Positions 10,630 to 22,463 of a stretch of DNA of 64,000 nt are shown here, one piece after another. The translations under genes and the position numbers were made by a program. Position 1 is the first letter of the stretch. Each line of letters begins with the position of its first letter. The notes under the pieces are model-generated. The model did no database searches. It saw only the letters and a list, made by a program, of their open reading frames with translations, and was not told the DNA's origin. The DNA comes from Cylindrodendrum hubeiense (taxonomy: Eukaryota > Ascomycota > Sordariomycetes > Hypocreales > Nectriaceae). The stretch lies in the NCBI GenBank assembly GCA_014621425.1, contig JAANBB010000028.1, positions 62,001 to 126,000 on the forward strand, given 5' to 3'.

Positions 10630-12580
10630 TCAACCCAGCAGCTCGAGATCTAGCACGATCGTAGGAACGCCAGTAAAACCTGCGGGCATGGTGTAGGTAA
10701 AGTTCCAGAACTCAAAGTCACGGATCGGGTCACTGCTGCCTCCGTAAGTTCCACCAAATGATAGCTCATAAGCCTCATTGACGTTGCCTGACACCGTAAC
10801 TCCAAGCCCCTGCACATCTTCCCAGCCGGAGATGGTTCGTATGTTGGCGAAAGTGCCGACCACCAGGGTGAAGATTGAAGCGGAGGTTCCGTAAGGGTAG
10901 GACAAGGTTAGATTCAAAGGGTTAACTTCGACATCGAGAGCCATTTCAGTGGGGAAGAGCTGCGAAATCCAGGTATTAGCAAGTTGTTCCATTTTGTGAA
11001 TGGTTGCATCCACAGTCTGGCTTGGAGATGAACTATTGCTAGATCGCCATTTTCTTCTACACAACATACCGAAATAAATGAGATCTCGCTACCAGTATCC
11101 CACTGGATCACAGCCGGGTTGAATGATTGTGGCGACCGAGCGGGGCCACCGACAACAATTTCATCGAATGACTCAGCTCCAATGGTGATCTTATCGGAGA
11201 GCCAAGTGGTGAAATTACGGGGAGCATTGTCAAAAGGGGGAGACCTCGTGGATGTCGTAAAAGTATGTTCGCCGCTAAAAGTCGACAATCCCTTAACGAT
11301 TTTCTTAGGGATCAAGCTCTTATGCTTATCCGCGAGCACAGCAAAAAGAGGACCCCACGCATAGTCAGCCATATGAGACATGGTTTCGGGCTGTATTCAG
11401 TTCGTTTGGTCAGCGTTGATCACTCAATACCCTCAGGTTAATAATTCACTGACCTTGGAGATGAGTCCAGCATTCTCCTTTCCAATCAAGGGCCAGAACC
11501 ATAAGGCCATCAAACTCAAATATCGGTTCATATCATAGCCGTATGAACGATCCCAAGGACCAGCCATGTTCCTCAAGCCCGGATGCCAAAGTTCGGAGAC
11601 GGCCTCCCAGGTATACTTAATCATGCTAGGTCCATTTTTTGTCATGACGGAGTCTTTGGGCAAGTATTTGCTCCATAAGATAAGACCAAAGAGCGAAACT
11701 CCAGTATAGGTGCCGGAATTAAACTCAGAAAGGGTATTTTGCTCATTGAATAGGTCGATGATCTCTTGGGCGTAAGTTTCGCCTGCCTTCGTCATATTTG
11801 ACTCTTTGAGGCGTCGACCAGTCCAGCCAGATACAAAAGCTCGCATAATGGACTATATTTATACAAACTTGTTAGCACCTGCCTTCTGGGTTTGATATTT
11901 TCCCGCTGTATGGTAATAACTTACCGGGTTACTATAGGAGGGATATAGGTTATCTTGGCTGGAGTCCAGGTGGCCAAATCTGTAGGAATCCCCAACAGTA
12001 GCCTTATACAGTGACGCCAGGATGAGTTTCTGCGTCTTCTTGTCTAGAAGATCAGAGAACTCCTCCATTGCAAGGATCAAGGTCGTGCTGACAAAACCCC
12101 GCCAGTTGGGGTCCCACGAGCCATAGATGGTTGCAGGATAAACAGTCGAACCGACGTAGGGCTCTTCAGGCTCTTGCTGATAATTTCCGTACCTGCAAAG
12201 AAATCAGTCTTATTGAATCTTGAATACGAAAACACCAATTTCCGAGATTTCAGTTTAACTTACCACTCCTCCGATGTCACCGTATATTGACCGGAAATAA
12301 TATTTTGAATAATCTTCTCAGCCTCGGCAACATCGGTACCTTCGTTTCGAGCCAATAAACCTAAGGCATACCAGGCTGAGCTGCGGGTCTCATGTCTCAG
12401 TGCTGTTGCAGCACTGAAGTCATAAAGGTACCCAGCATCCGAGTCGTAGTAAGTGTCCATCCAGTCCATGCATTCAGTGAACATCTCTCTAGTGTTCGAC
12501 GACATGGACTTGACATAAGATCCGACAGCAGTGCCAACCAAGGCGAAGAGCCCAAGGGCTTTGGGAGTGGAGAGATACAT
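10630..12580 (-). CDS. Secreted protein of unknown function
   Basis: Five exons join cleanly: 12580 to about 12263; about 12193 to 11926; about 11855 to 11453; about 11387 to 11076; and about 11021 to 10630. The joins keep one frame, for example EEW-YGNYQQEPEEP and YPSYSNP-SIMRAF. The first 20 residues are a likely signal peptide (LGLFALVGTAVGS). The body is rich in aromatic helices (TALRHETRSSAWYALGLLAR, GSWDPNWRGF, WDRSYGYDMNRYLSLMALW), like an alpha/alpha-barrel carbohydrate-active enzyme or terpenoid-type hydratase. The C-terminal 130 residues are beta-rich. I do not recognise the family and assign no reaction. It is divergently placed to the APC permease at 13327 and lies beside the Zn2Cys6 regulator, so the three could be a small nutrient-use group; this is inference. 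Confidence 0.8.
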
Positions 12581-13326
12581 GGTGAACGCAAACCTTGTCC
12601 AGAAAGCTGAACAATCTTAGGGGATGTTCAATGGAAAGTTTTACGTCAAGCCGAGGGCGGGCCGTGAGGAGTTCATATTCTCGCGCTCGTCCTACCCCAT
12701 TCGTGCTCTTTCTATTGTCCTTGTCCTAGTTTAATCCGGCGGTGTTCGGCTCAAGTGTCCCCGCAAGGCACATTGATATACTACCCTGGAGCCATATTCA
12801 CAAGTTATGGATCAACGTTACACTGAACCTCGGGGTACGGCCCAAGCGCCAGCCAATGGAACAGGGGTACGATGCACACCCCATGATACTTTGAGCTCTT
12901 TGATGCTCCCCGGTTAATCACCAGCCTGATCTTTGCAGCAATCGGTCCGGGTTCACCGGATTTCCTCTAGCCATTCCCCGAGGCTTGCCGGGTTATATTA
13001 GGTAGATAACGGTGTCGATCACACGACAGTGTAAAAACGACAGGGCTCTGCCTCTGGTTGCCAAATCACTTGACGCCGTGCGTCCGGCACTCTGCGGTGT
13101 AGGGTTATCAGTCAGGGATTATAAGGTGGAGAACGGTTCCAGTCCCCATTTCGGCACACCATCCTTAGATAAACGTCCGTAGTATATATTCAACAGCCTG
13201 CGATCCGTGCTTCTCGGCGGGGTAGAAAGCTGTCACCTGTGCTGCTTTTGGCAACTATTTGAGCTTTTTTGGACATTTCCCGACAGTAGTCTGTCTATCA
13301 CCAATTCTCAACCTTGGTCAGGCAAA
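12581..13326. other. Divergent promoter region between the secreted protein and the permease
   Basis: The two genes are transcribed away from each other across 746 bases. CGG/CCG triplets occur in near-inverted arrangement around 12940-12960 (CGGTCCGGGTTCACCGGA). A TATA-like element for the permease is listed separately. No ORF is supported here. Confidence 0.5.
13181..13190 (+). promoter_or_regulatory. TATA-like element of the permease gene
   Basis: AGTATATATT lies about 140 bases before the permease ATG in an otherwise non-coding promoter. Position and sequence fit a core TATA box; it is not tested. Confidence 0.4.
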
Positions 13327-15096
13327 ATGAGCTCCAACGAGAAGATTCATGGTGCAGAGGGGAAGGTGGAGTTAAGTGCCGACGAACTTCGTCTCGCACA
13401 GATGGGTGAGTCAATGTTTCTCAGCTCAATCCAGGCAATTTATGTGAAACGTTGCTAATTTCTTTTGCGCGCCACCAAAGGGCATACGCAGGAACTCAAG
13501 CGTCACTTTAGCATGTTGAGTCTGATCGGACTTGCTTCTACTACAACCATTTCCTGGACTGGATTGGGTCTTGGTCTCATCACGGAGATTGGGGCTGGTG
13601 GTCCCGGAGCAGTCATTTATGGCTTCATACTCGTCACTTTATTGCAGTGTTTCCTCGGCGCTTCTCTGGCCGAATTTGTCTCGTCGTACCCGACTTCGGG
13701 TGGCATGTACCACTGGATCGCCGCCGTTGCGCCGAGAAGATACACGGGAATCTTGAGCTTCTTTACCGGCTGGTTCAGTGTTCTCGGCTGTGAGACGCCC
13801 CACTTCCACGTTATGAAAGCGAACCTGACACTCAAGCTTAGGGATCTTTACCACGGCTTCAACTAATCTCATCTATGCGCAAGTGTTGATGGCTCTCATC
13901 GCTCTGTACATTGAGGACCTTACGATTAAAGCATGGCAGACCTTTATCGTGTACCAAGGCCTGAATCTGATCACGGCGGCCGTGGTCATGTTCGGAAACA
14001 GAATTATCCCAGCGCTGAACAAATTCTCGCTGTTCTACCTCCAGATTGGCTGGCTGGTGGTCCTGATTACCGTCGTTGCCTGCGCACCAACCCATCGTAA
14101 CGCTGATTTTGTTTTCACTACCTGGATTAACAACACGGGCTGGAAGAATCAGGGTATTTGCTTCATCACCGGTCTCGTGAACCCTCTGTATAGTCTTGGT
14201 GGATTGGATGGAATTACACACATCACTGAGGAGATGCCAAATGTGAGTTGGACTGCGACCAAACTTAACCTGCAACCCATCTAAGCTGTCTCGTATGCAG
14301 CCATCTCGTAATGCCCCGCTGGCAATCGCAATTACTCTCATTATTGCATTTTGCACCGGTATTACCTACCTTATCAGTCTCATGTTTTCGATCCAGGATT
14401 TCGATGCCCTTACCAGCACGAACACCGGCCTGCCTCTAGCGGAGCTCTTCCGTCAAGTAACGCAGAAGGCAGGTGGTGCTTTCGGCCTGACCTTTATCCT
14501 CTTTATTGCTCTTGGACCCTGCGTCATTAGCTCCCAGCTCAGCACGGGCCGGGTGTTTTGGGCATTTTCCCGAGATGGCGCCATCCCCTTATCAAAGATG
14601 TGAGTAAGATGACATTAAAGCGCTAAGAGAATGTGCATTGTCTAATACTTTCTTCTTTAGCTGGTCTAAGATTGATGCTCGTCACCAAGTTCCTCTCTAC
14701 TCCCAGATGGCGGTTACCGCCATCATCGCTGCTCTCGGATGTCTATACCTAGGCTCTTCGACTGCCTTTAACTCCCTGCTCGGAACCGCAGTCACCGTCA
14801 ACAACATCTCGTACATGTTTCCCATCCTAACCAACTTACTGACTGGCCGCAAGAACATGCATCGGGGCGTTTTCCACATGGGGCCCAAGATTGGGCCAAT
14901 CGTCAATGCTGTTACTGTCAGCTGGCTCGCCTTTGCTATCGTGTTTTTCTCGTTCCCTTACTATCAACCGGTGACGGTGCAGAACATGAACTATACTTGT
15001 GTTGTTGTTGGAGGTCTACTGATCTTGGTTGGAGCGTGGTGGCTGAAGGCGGGAAAGATCTATACCGAACAGATGCAGAAGGCAAAGGAGCAGTAG
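13327..15096 (+). CDS. APC-superfamily permease (GABA/choline/polyamine transporter type)
   Basis: The gene has five exons: 13327-13405, 13481-13790, about 13848-14240, about 14299-14600 and 14660-15096. Joins are in frame (LAQM-GHTQELKRHFS, FSVLG-WIFTTASTN, EEMPN-PSRNAPLAI, PLSK-IWSKIDAR). The product is about 500 residues with roughly 12 hydrophobic segments. Family signatures are RHFSMLSLIGLAST at the first helix, GGPGAVIYGF, EFVSSYPTSGGMYHWIA in the early loop and FSRDGAIPLSK before helix 9. It is a plasma-membrane or vacuolar proton-coupled amino acid/amine transporter of the fungal GABA-permease/Hnm1/Tpo5 group. The substrate cannot be set from sequence. The reading frame is intact. Confidence 0.9.
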
Positions 15097-16369
15097 GGAT
15101 TAGATACGAGATTGAACTGTTTTGGTAGTTGGGTATAGCTGGTTACTACTATTTGCCCTCTTTGATGCAACCTGTGTTTTCTATCCGAAATAAATATTCA
15201 AGAGGTAGAACATCAAGCCCGAACAGTACATTATTGAGTATAATTTGTTTCCTCTGTAACTGAACCTGCCTGGAGGAACTTGAAAGCGAAATGAGCTCGG
15301 CAAGGTTGCTTTTCTGCTTCTTTACCCGGAGACTTCAACAGCTTGCGAATTGGCTCCCACGTTGACTTCTATTGCGTTGCACGAGATGACCGCTAGGCTG
15401 GCAATGAAATTGGGTTTACTTCGCCAATGAAAGGAGGAGCTAAAATAAACCGTGGAGTTGAATTTGAATATAAATTGGATGTGATGCCACTTCTATGTCT
15501 TGGTGCTTTATCGGACCACAGCGGACAGCATACCCTGGATGCTACTATGCGGCCTATATTGTGGCATCTGCTGTAGGCTTTGGAGCTCTCTTGCCAGGCC
15601 CGGTCATCTCAAATCCAGAAGCTCCGCGTTTAGTACTTATTTTCGGCTAAGCGCTTCCCCCCTCAAGTTGGTTTACAGATTGCTTTGGTTATAATACTAA
15701 ACATCACTACGATACGCTACATCTTAATTCAAACACTAATGAAGCGGGAATACTAATGTAAAAGGGCTTGCATTCTCCCTCTAATTTCTCTAGTATGTGA
15801 TAGTATGGAAGTCCGTGTAAGGCTATGAAAGCCTAACTATAAGGTGATTTGTATCAATTTCGGAGTTCTTGCTGTTACTCTTGCATGTTGTGTAAAGCTT
15901 GATATAAGACCCAGTCTCGCACCGCCTCAAATACTATCATAAGTGCTTTTAGCCGTATGTGTATTTATTGAGGGACTTTCATATATTTTAGTTCTTTTAG
16001 CTAATTGATATTGTTCACCTTTATTATGTGCTGAAGATTGCAGAGCTTACGCATAGAGGTATTGATATATAGGTGGACTAGTAAATATATACCTTTAGCC
16101 CTAAAGTACATATTTTTGGTCATTTCTCATAGAATATATAGTAACGTGTCTACCTCGAGGTGCCTAGGTTGCTGAAGCTCAAGTGCTTATCCGCTCATGC
16201 TTTGGCCATCTTGAAGTCTTATTATATCTTATTTACTACAAGCCCCACTTATCAGTCGCCGTAGAGGTGCCTCGACGGTTCGACAACGGGAGTCGAGAAC
16301 ACGATAAATTTCTTTCATCCCCTACGATCCTCGAAGGATACAAAGAGAAAAGACATACAGCAACTTGTA

Positions 16370-16869
16370 TGTGGGACGGGCACAAGAGACGATTAGAGAC
16401 CCAACAACCCAGCCACCAAAAAGCAGGTGCTATGACTGTGGCGATGTCGGCACAAAGGCGATGCGTCCGCAATGTCGGTGGGGGCGTAGATAAAAGACTC
16501 TCAAAGTGAACAAAATAGATCAGCCTGACCGATATCATCAATTGGCATCATCTGATCAAACAGGTCGTAATACCATGCCGCAAGAATAGGCTAAAAAGAA
16601 CGTAAATTGAGCTGGCTAGAAAACCTGATGCTGAACACGCATGACGATGCATGAAGGTTGAAGATCCGGATATAACTGACCGCAATCCCTCAATCCTACC
16701 ACGTAGCCCTCAATGACTGACTAATATATCTTATCCAATGGCTTCAATACCTGCCGGAATATCCTAAAAGGGACAGTCCGCCTTTAATGGACTTACATCC
16801 TGAATCACACACCAGTCAGGAATGCCTCAATAGGCATTCTACACCGGAAGCCCAGCTATCCCCAGCACA
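16370..16869 (+). repeat. Dispersed repeat, copy 1 (about 500 bp)
   Basis: This segment aligns end to end with 34618-35118 in the same orientation. Shared landmarks include AGAGACCCAACAACCCA, AAAAAGCAGGTGCT, GGCGTAGATAAAAGACT, CCTGACCGATATCATCAATT, CATGACGATGCATG, AATAGGCATTCT and ACCGGAAG. Differences are mostly C/T and G/A changes plus a few small indels. Translation in the frame open in copy 2 shows several stops here (for example after DKRLSK), so this copy is dead. The element family is not recognised. Confidence 0.82.
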
Positions 16870-18271
16870 TCATACAAGAGACAATCAAAGTTCTAGATGT
16901 CTACTTTCTCAACGAAGGAGAGCGATAAGACAATCTCTGGTGCTCGTAGGCAAACTATGACGCTGCTCAAACTTATTACTTGCGGGATTGAGTGAAGGTA
17001 ACCAAACCGCATGTGTATGATTCACCTCATTGTTGTACTTGACGCGTGTGAAATTGTGTTGTTCGAATGGCAACTCCAGTTTGAAAGTCAACGATTTGAT
17101 ATTCTCTAGTCATGGTCGTTGGAGGATACACCATATGTGTTGAATTTGTTGACGTCCTTCTTAGCTTCAGTAAAATTATACATCGGCTTCTTTTGTTTTA
17201 AGCAGACATGGAAAGTATCATTTAATTTAAAATTTGCATCCGCACTTCCAAAGATCTCATATCACCATGCTTCACTTGGGTGTCCGTCAGAATATACCGG
17301 GGAAACTCCCAATTAAACCACACACATGCCCCGTGTCGGGAACATGATTTAAGTCTACTCGAACCTATAAAAGATCAACAAGGTCAACAAGATCACACTG
17401 TATGGATAGATAATGTCAAATTACCTGTTGTCACATGTTTCTCGTTTGGACTCTACCCCTAGTAACAATCGTCATAATCTTGGCCCTGATACCATGATCT
17501 CTTCAAGTCTCTTATGCGGCAGGTTCACTGACATATGCTTAAAATAAAGGGTTACTTTCCCATTGTTCCGAGTGGAAATTCGATTAAGCATTATGCAGGG
17601 CCCCATGACCGCCAGAGACCTGTGCGACTCCACTGAAGGAGGATTAGGCAGCTCCTTCTCAATCCCAGCCGAGAACATTTCAAAGTTCGGAACACAAGGC
17701 CGAAAGCATTCAGTGAAAATTCAAAATGGCTGAACTTGATTTGGTCTGTTTGATTCGTCATCACCTCCAGCTAAAATCGTGCGAGCCAGTTTAACAACTT
17801 TTCCCATCAGGCGACGCGCTTGACATTCCCAACCACGTGGGTTTCGTATAGGCAATCCTTTCATTTCAGTCTAAGTTCATCCACTCATGGAAATCGCAAG
17901 CATTAGGACGGCTTCAACCCATTCGCTTGGGTTGTTGGTGCCGGAAATGGACCACTTTTGTTATCTCCTGGCACTTAGACGGAGCCGAGGGTGGACCTCA
18001 AAATGTGGAGTTCGGCCGATGGATCAAGGCACGTTCAAAGCACATGGCGCATGGGCGGCGTTTTATAGGTCAACTCGGATGCTGCTCGCCGACTGCGACC
18101 AGCCTTGGCAACGGTTCTCCGGGTCCAGTTCCACCTTGACGTCGTCACCGCGTCCGAAATAGGAACCGGAGGTTGCAATGCACGGCATATCGGCACCGGC
18201 GACCAGTTCCAGAAACCTGGGTATGGGAATTTGACATCCGATTGTGAAGCCGCTTGCCAGGACGTCGCGTG

Positions 18272-18279
18272 CTATAAAG
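18272..18279 (+). promoter_or_regulatory. TATA-like element of the GIT1-like transporter gene
   Basis: CTATAAAG lies about 185 bases upstream of the ATG at 18461. It is a good match to a core TATA box but was judged by eye only. Confidence 0.35.
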
Positions 18280-18460
18280 ATGTCCATAGAAGTCGCTTGT
18301 CATTTGAGCGATTGACCGGAGCTTAGCAGCCAAGCCCTCGCATTCCTCCCTTCCTCTTTTGTTGTTACCAACGGGTCAACTTGAATCGAAGACATCTTAC
18401 TCATTTTCTACCCGTACTCAACAAACACTACGGACCGAGGTCCAATAAGCATCTGCAACA

Positions 18461-19981
18461 ATGGCTGAGAAGCAGTTGGACACTGTCGATACCTCCAATG
18501 CCGACACCAAAAGCGCCATGGAGGTTTCGACTCCCTCAGACCCCGAGAGCTTGCCCACAGAGATGTCAACGCGCCAAAAGATCTCTGACCTCTTCACCAT
18601 CATGTGTGCTGGTGCGGCCCTCATCTCGGATGGATACCAGAACAACCTGATGACCATGTCCAACGTCTTGTTCAAGGAGGAGTATCCCGACCAGTACACT
18701 TCGCCTATTAGCACTCGAGTGTCCAACGCTCTGTTGGTCGGCGAGGTCATTGGCCAGGTTGTTATCGGTCTCACCTGTGACTATATGGGCCGCAAGACCG
18801 CCATCGTGGCGACCACCCTGTGCATCGTTCTTGGTGGCATCTTGGCCTGTGCTTCGAATGGAAACACCATCTCAGGCATGTTCTGGATGATGACTGTCGC
18901 TCGTGGTATCGTCGGCTTTGGAACCGGCGGCGAGTATCCCGCCAGCAGTGTCTCTGCCTCTGAATCAGCCAACGAGCGCGCTCTCAACCGTCGCGGCCCC
19001 ATCTTCATCCTCGTCACCAACCTGCCTCTGTCCTTTGGTGGACCTTTTGCTGTCATTGTCTTCATGATTGTGCTCTCCGCTGCTGGCAACAGCCACCTGA
19101 ACGTTGTGTGGCGCGTGTGCTTTGGTATCGGCATTCTCCTGCCTTTGACCGTCTTCTATTTCCGTATGAAAATGCTCAACTCGAAGTTGTACCGCCGTGG
19201 TGCCATCAAGAAGCACGTACCGTACAAATTGGTACTGCGTTACTACTGGAAGACTCTTATTGGAACATGCGGCGCCTGGTTCCTCTACGACTTTGTTACT
19301 TTCCCCAACGGTGTCTTTTCAGGCACTATCCTAGCTTCCGTCGTGCCCACTGGCGGTAACACTCTGCTCCATACGGCTGAGTGGCAGCTGTTGCTTGGTA
19401 TCATTGCACTTCCTGGAGTTTTCCTCGGCGCCTATATGTGTGATCGTGTCGGCCGAAAGAACACCATGATGATTGGATTCGGTGGCTACCTTGTCTTCGG
19501 ACTTATCATTGGCTGTGCTTATGACAAGATCATCAAAATTGTGCCACTCTTCGTTATCTTCTACGGTCTCATGCAGAGCTCTGGTAACATGGGTCCCGGA
19601 GATATGCTCGGCCTCCTGTCTTCTGAAAGCTACGCGACGAGTGTCCGCGGAACCTGTTACGGTATCAGCGCCGCTTTGGGCAAGACTGGTGCTGCTATTG
19701 GAACCCAAGCCTTTACTCCGATCCAAACCAACCTCGGAAAGAAATGGACTTTTATCATCGCTGCTATCTGTGGTGTTGTTGGCATTCTTGTTACCTACTT
19801 CTTTGTGCCTGATATCACTGGCGAGGATCTCTCGAAAAGCGATGAGAAGTTCCGCGTATTCTTGCTTGCTAATGGCTGGGATGGAGAGATGGGCGAGGAC
19901 GATGTACAGGCACTTGCCCATGACGTTCAGCTACCTAGCGGAGTCAATCATACCAACGATGAGAAAACCGAGTCTAACTAG
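18461..19981 (+). CDS. MFS transporter, GIT1-like (glycerophosphodiester/phosphate:H+ symporter group)
   Basis: This is a single-exon gene for a 506-residue protein with 12 predicted membrane segments and hydrophilic termini. Family marks are AALISDGYQNNLM in helix 1, the MFS loop motif CDYMGRKTAI after helix 2, GIVGFGTGGEYPASS in helix 4, and CDRVGRKNTMM after helix 8. This pattern matches the fungal phosphate:H+ symporter branch that includes Git1, which imports glycerophosphoinositol or glycerophosphocholine as phosphate and choline sources. The substrate is inferred from the family only. Codon use is strongly biased to C-ending codons, suggesting good expression. A promoter TATA lies at 18272. 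Confidence 0.9.
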   Translation: MAEKQLDTVDTSNADTKSAMEVSTPSDPESLPTEMSTRQKISDLFTIMCAGAALISDGYQNNLMTMSNVLFKEEYPDQYTSPISTRVSNALLVGEVIGQVVIGLTCDYMGRKTAIVATTLCIVLGGILACASNGNTISGMFWMMTVARGIVGFGTGGEYPASSVSASESANERALNRRGPIFILVTNLPLSFGGPFAVIVFMIVLSAAGNSHLNVVWRVCFGIGILLPLTVFYFRMKMLNSKLYRRGAIKKHVPYKLVLRYYWKTLIGTCGAWFLYDFVTFPNGVFSGTILASVVPTGGNTLLHTAEWQLLLGIIALPGVFLGAYMCDRVGRKNTMMIGFGGYLVFGLIIGCAYDKIIKIVPLFVIFYGLMQSSGNMGPGDMLGLLSSESYATSVRGTCYGISAALGKTGAAIGTQAFTPIQTNLGKKWTFIIAAICGVVGILVTYFFVPDITGEDLSKSDEKFRVFLLANGWDGEMGEDDVQALAHDVQLPSGVNHTNDEKTESN

Positions 19982-22463
19982 AGGTGTTGCTGTTTGGCTA
20001 TTAATGGGGCAAGTGGAAAGTGAAGCGAAGACCACGAGCAAAAGTATAACTGCAAAGTTGGTTAAGAATTACTCAGACGGTGATGAAATGGAAAGAAAAG
20101 TCAATGGACTTTTTTGACTTAGGTATCTCGAAATTAGTTATTTTACCATGAGATAGCCACAGTCTTGACCACCTGTCGATATAAATATTCATCGTCATGA
20201 TCCAAATTGCTTCCGCCGATCTTCTTCTTGGATAACAGTCATGTAGTTAAGAGGTTATAAAGCTTTGCTACTCGGGCGTGAAAAGCAGCAACTTGACTTG
20301 TGATCCAGAAACATACTTGTAAGAACCCCATTGCCTGGAAACATCGATGAAACGTGTCTGGATTACGGAGTTCCGCGCCTTTACCGTGGGCTTTCATTAT
20401 CCTGCAGAGAACCGAGTCAGCCTAACAATGCTTTTACCCATTGGTTTAGATTTATGTGAGGACAAAGGCTATCCAGACTAGTTGTCAATGAGTGAGGGCG
20501 AGTAAGTACCGCAGCGTATATGGAGCAATTCGGAGGATGTGATGCTTCCTTATGCAACAAACAAATCCGATGCATCTCTCAACCGCAGAATATGAGTGAT
20601 AAATGTTTTTAGGGCGTCGTCTCTCAAGGGAATCTGATTCGAAAAACCGTTTGTCGCTAGCGGGAGTTGAGTCTCTCAGGGCCGGCTGATTTCGTAGCGC
20701 AATTACCCTGACTATGTATCCTGTCCGTGACAGAACAGTTACCACCGGAAGAATGCAAAATTAACGGGAAGATCAAGCACGAGATAGCGGCGAATATTTA
20801 TAAACACAGGCTCCACATAGGTAAAACGTGAATAACTTCATCTGTCTTACATTGGCTCTCGATGGACATGTTTGTAACAAGTGTGATCACTGAAGTTCGC
20901 TGCCAGGCATGTTCTGCGTAAAGCCGAGCGAGCCGACGAGCCATGTTGTGAATGTGGAAAGTGTCATGATCCAACTCGGGTCCATGGTGTATTCGAGCAA
21001 AGTAGTGAAAGGACGTGACAAACAATGTCTCCCCCATAGGCTCCGTACCCCTACCCAACCCTTGAGCTGGAAGTCTACGAAGACCTCAGCCCTTTCTGCC
21101 GCCTCTGCCGTAAGATCGTTTCGTCAGACTTAACATGGGTTGTGCCTGGCAAGCATTCCAAGTAGGGGCTATTTCGACTAGTGGGATGAGAAAACTTGAT
21201 TAGGTCTAAGACAAGCGGATGCTTAGTCCTCTTGAGCAGACTGAATCCCCGATCGGTGCCAGCCGCTCCCCACGAATAGGTGATGATCTAATGGATTGAA
21301 TCATGGACTGTTTCGGCAATGGTGCTGCAGCTCGATAGAACACTAAATGCCTGTCGGCCAATAAACAATAGTGTTGATAAAGTTGGAGGTTTGAGGCCGC
21401 GAGACACCAAGCCCCAACTAGCACGCACCACCACCTACATGGCAACCTGTTTGAACTCCCATCTTTTACTTTGATGTCTGCAGAGAACCATTATATGCTC
21501 CATGACAAGGTGTTTGCATCAATCATCGGCCTGATGGTCTAGCGGTAGTAAGTAACGCAGCCGTTCCAGGTATCGTCCATTCGAATCTAACCAGTTAAAA
21601 GTGATTGATGCTTCGGGAAACATCCCAGTTCTCCCAGAGAAAATGTGTCAGGTCCCGGGTTCAATCCCCGGTCAGGCCCCTCTTTTTGTATTTCTTTTTG
21701 GAGGCTGAGGAGGGCAAAACGTAACTACTCACCAACCAACCCTCTGGAACTAGTCATGTAGTGCGTCACTGTGAGCGATCACTCACTGTCTGGTACTTTT
21801 GCTGTAATCCATTGCCTTACATGGGACATTGCAGAATTGTCTGTTGATATTGCTGAAACAGGTCAATCATTCCAAATGATTTATATGTCCAAAGCAACCA
21901 GGCACAGGACCCACTCTATGTGTTTCCAAACCCCGGATCCTCTCATCAGCACAAAGTTTCCACTTATTTGTCGTATGGCTTTTAAAATAGAGATTTGAAC
22001 CTATTGTCTTTGGTGTGGTTCGATGGATGATTCGATGGATGATTCGATTGAGATTCAGGAAATATTTATACTGAAGATTTATGCATGATGTCAATTTCTG
22101 TAACTTAGGGGTGTAACACAATTACGAAACTTGGAGACGCAAGGCCATTATTCGCTTATGAAATGCCTAATGACAAGCGTGATGAAGGTGACATTATTCT
22201 TTGCTAACCCAATTTTTGGAAATTGTGATTTCGGTAGTCATGTTGGTATATGCCACCAACCTGTACGATCCATGTACTGTGCCATTATCGCGGTGCTTTG
22301 GTGTTTTTGACATTAAAAGAGATTAATTCTATTTCTTTTCCTCTCCTAAATAGTACTTGGATATTCAAATTGAGATCATCTGATCTTTCTGGATAGGAAT
22401 TATGGACTTTCATACCTTCTGTTCTATGCACAATTCAGGCCTCAAGGCACTCACATTCCTTAT
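19982..22463. other. Intergenic region holding a tRNA-Pro-like locus
   Basis: This 2.5-kb stretch has no supported protein gene. It contains the unusual tRNA-Pro locus at 21528-21679. A short direct repeat (GATGGATGATTC twice) occurs at about 22022-22046. Nothing else stands out. Confidence 0.6.
21528..21679 (+). tRNA. tRNA-Pro(CGG)-like gene with an anticodon intron and a 54-nt D-loop insertion (possible pseudogene)
   Basis: The acceptor stem GGCCTGA (21528-21534) pairs perfectly with TCAGGCC (21672-21678). The T arm is CCGGG-TTCAATC-CCCGG. The anticodon stem GATGC/GTGTC flanks the loop TTCGGG, giving anticodon CGG with a purine at 37. An intron of about 26 nt follows position 37, the canonical eukaryotic site. 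The D arm starts normally (GTCTAGCGGTA, 21537-21547), but 54 unrelated bases (21548-21601) separate it from its 3' half (TGATT). Removing them restores a normal tRNA-Pro. A pol III terminator-like T5 run follows at 21682-21688. tRNA processing has no known route for removing D-loop inserts, so this may be an inactive copy. Confidence 0.7.

Larger units (their letters stand above)
15097..18460. other. Gene-poor AT-rich stretch with a degraded dispersed repeat
   Basis: This 3.4-kb gap holds no gene I can support. It includes an AT-rich segment (15700-16170) and copy 1 of a roughly 500-bp dispersed repeat (16370-16869). The last 200 bases are the promoter of the GIT1-like gene. Confidence 0.6.

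Noticed and set aside
17490..17510. Sequence resembling a retrotransposon primer-binding site (minus strand ATGGTATCAGGGCC) next to a possible LTR end
   Set aside because: No second LTR, no polyprotein remnant and only a partial match to an initiator-Met tRNA primer site; too weak to call.
19331..19921. 196-codon minus-strand ORF inside the GIT1-like gene
   Set aside because: Antisense shadow of a strongly codon-biased transporter gene.
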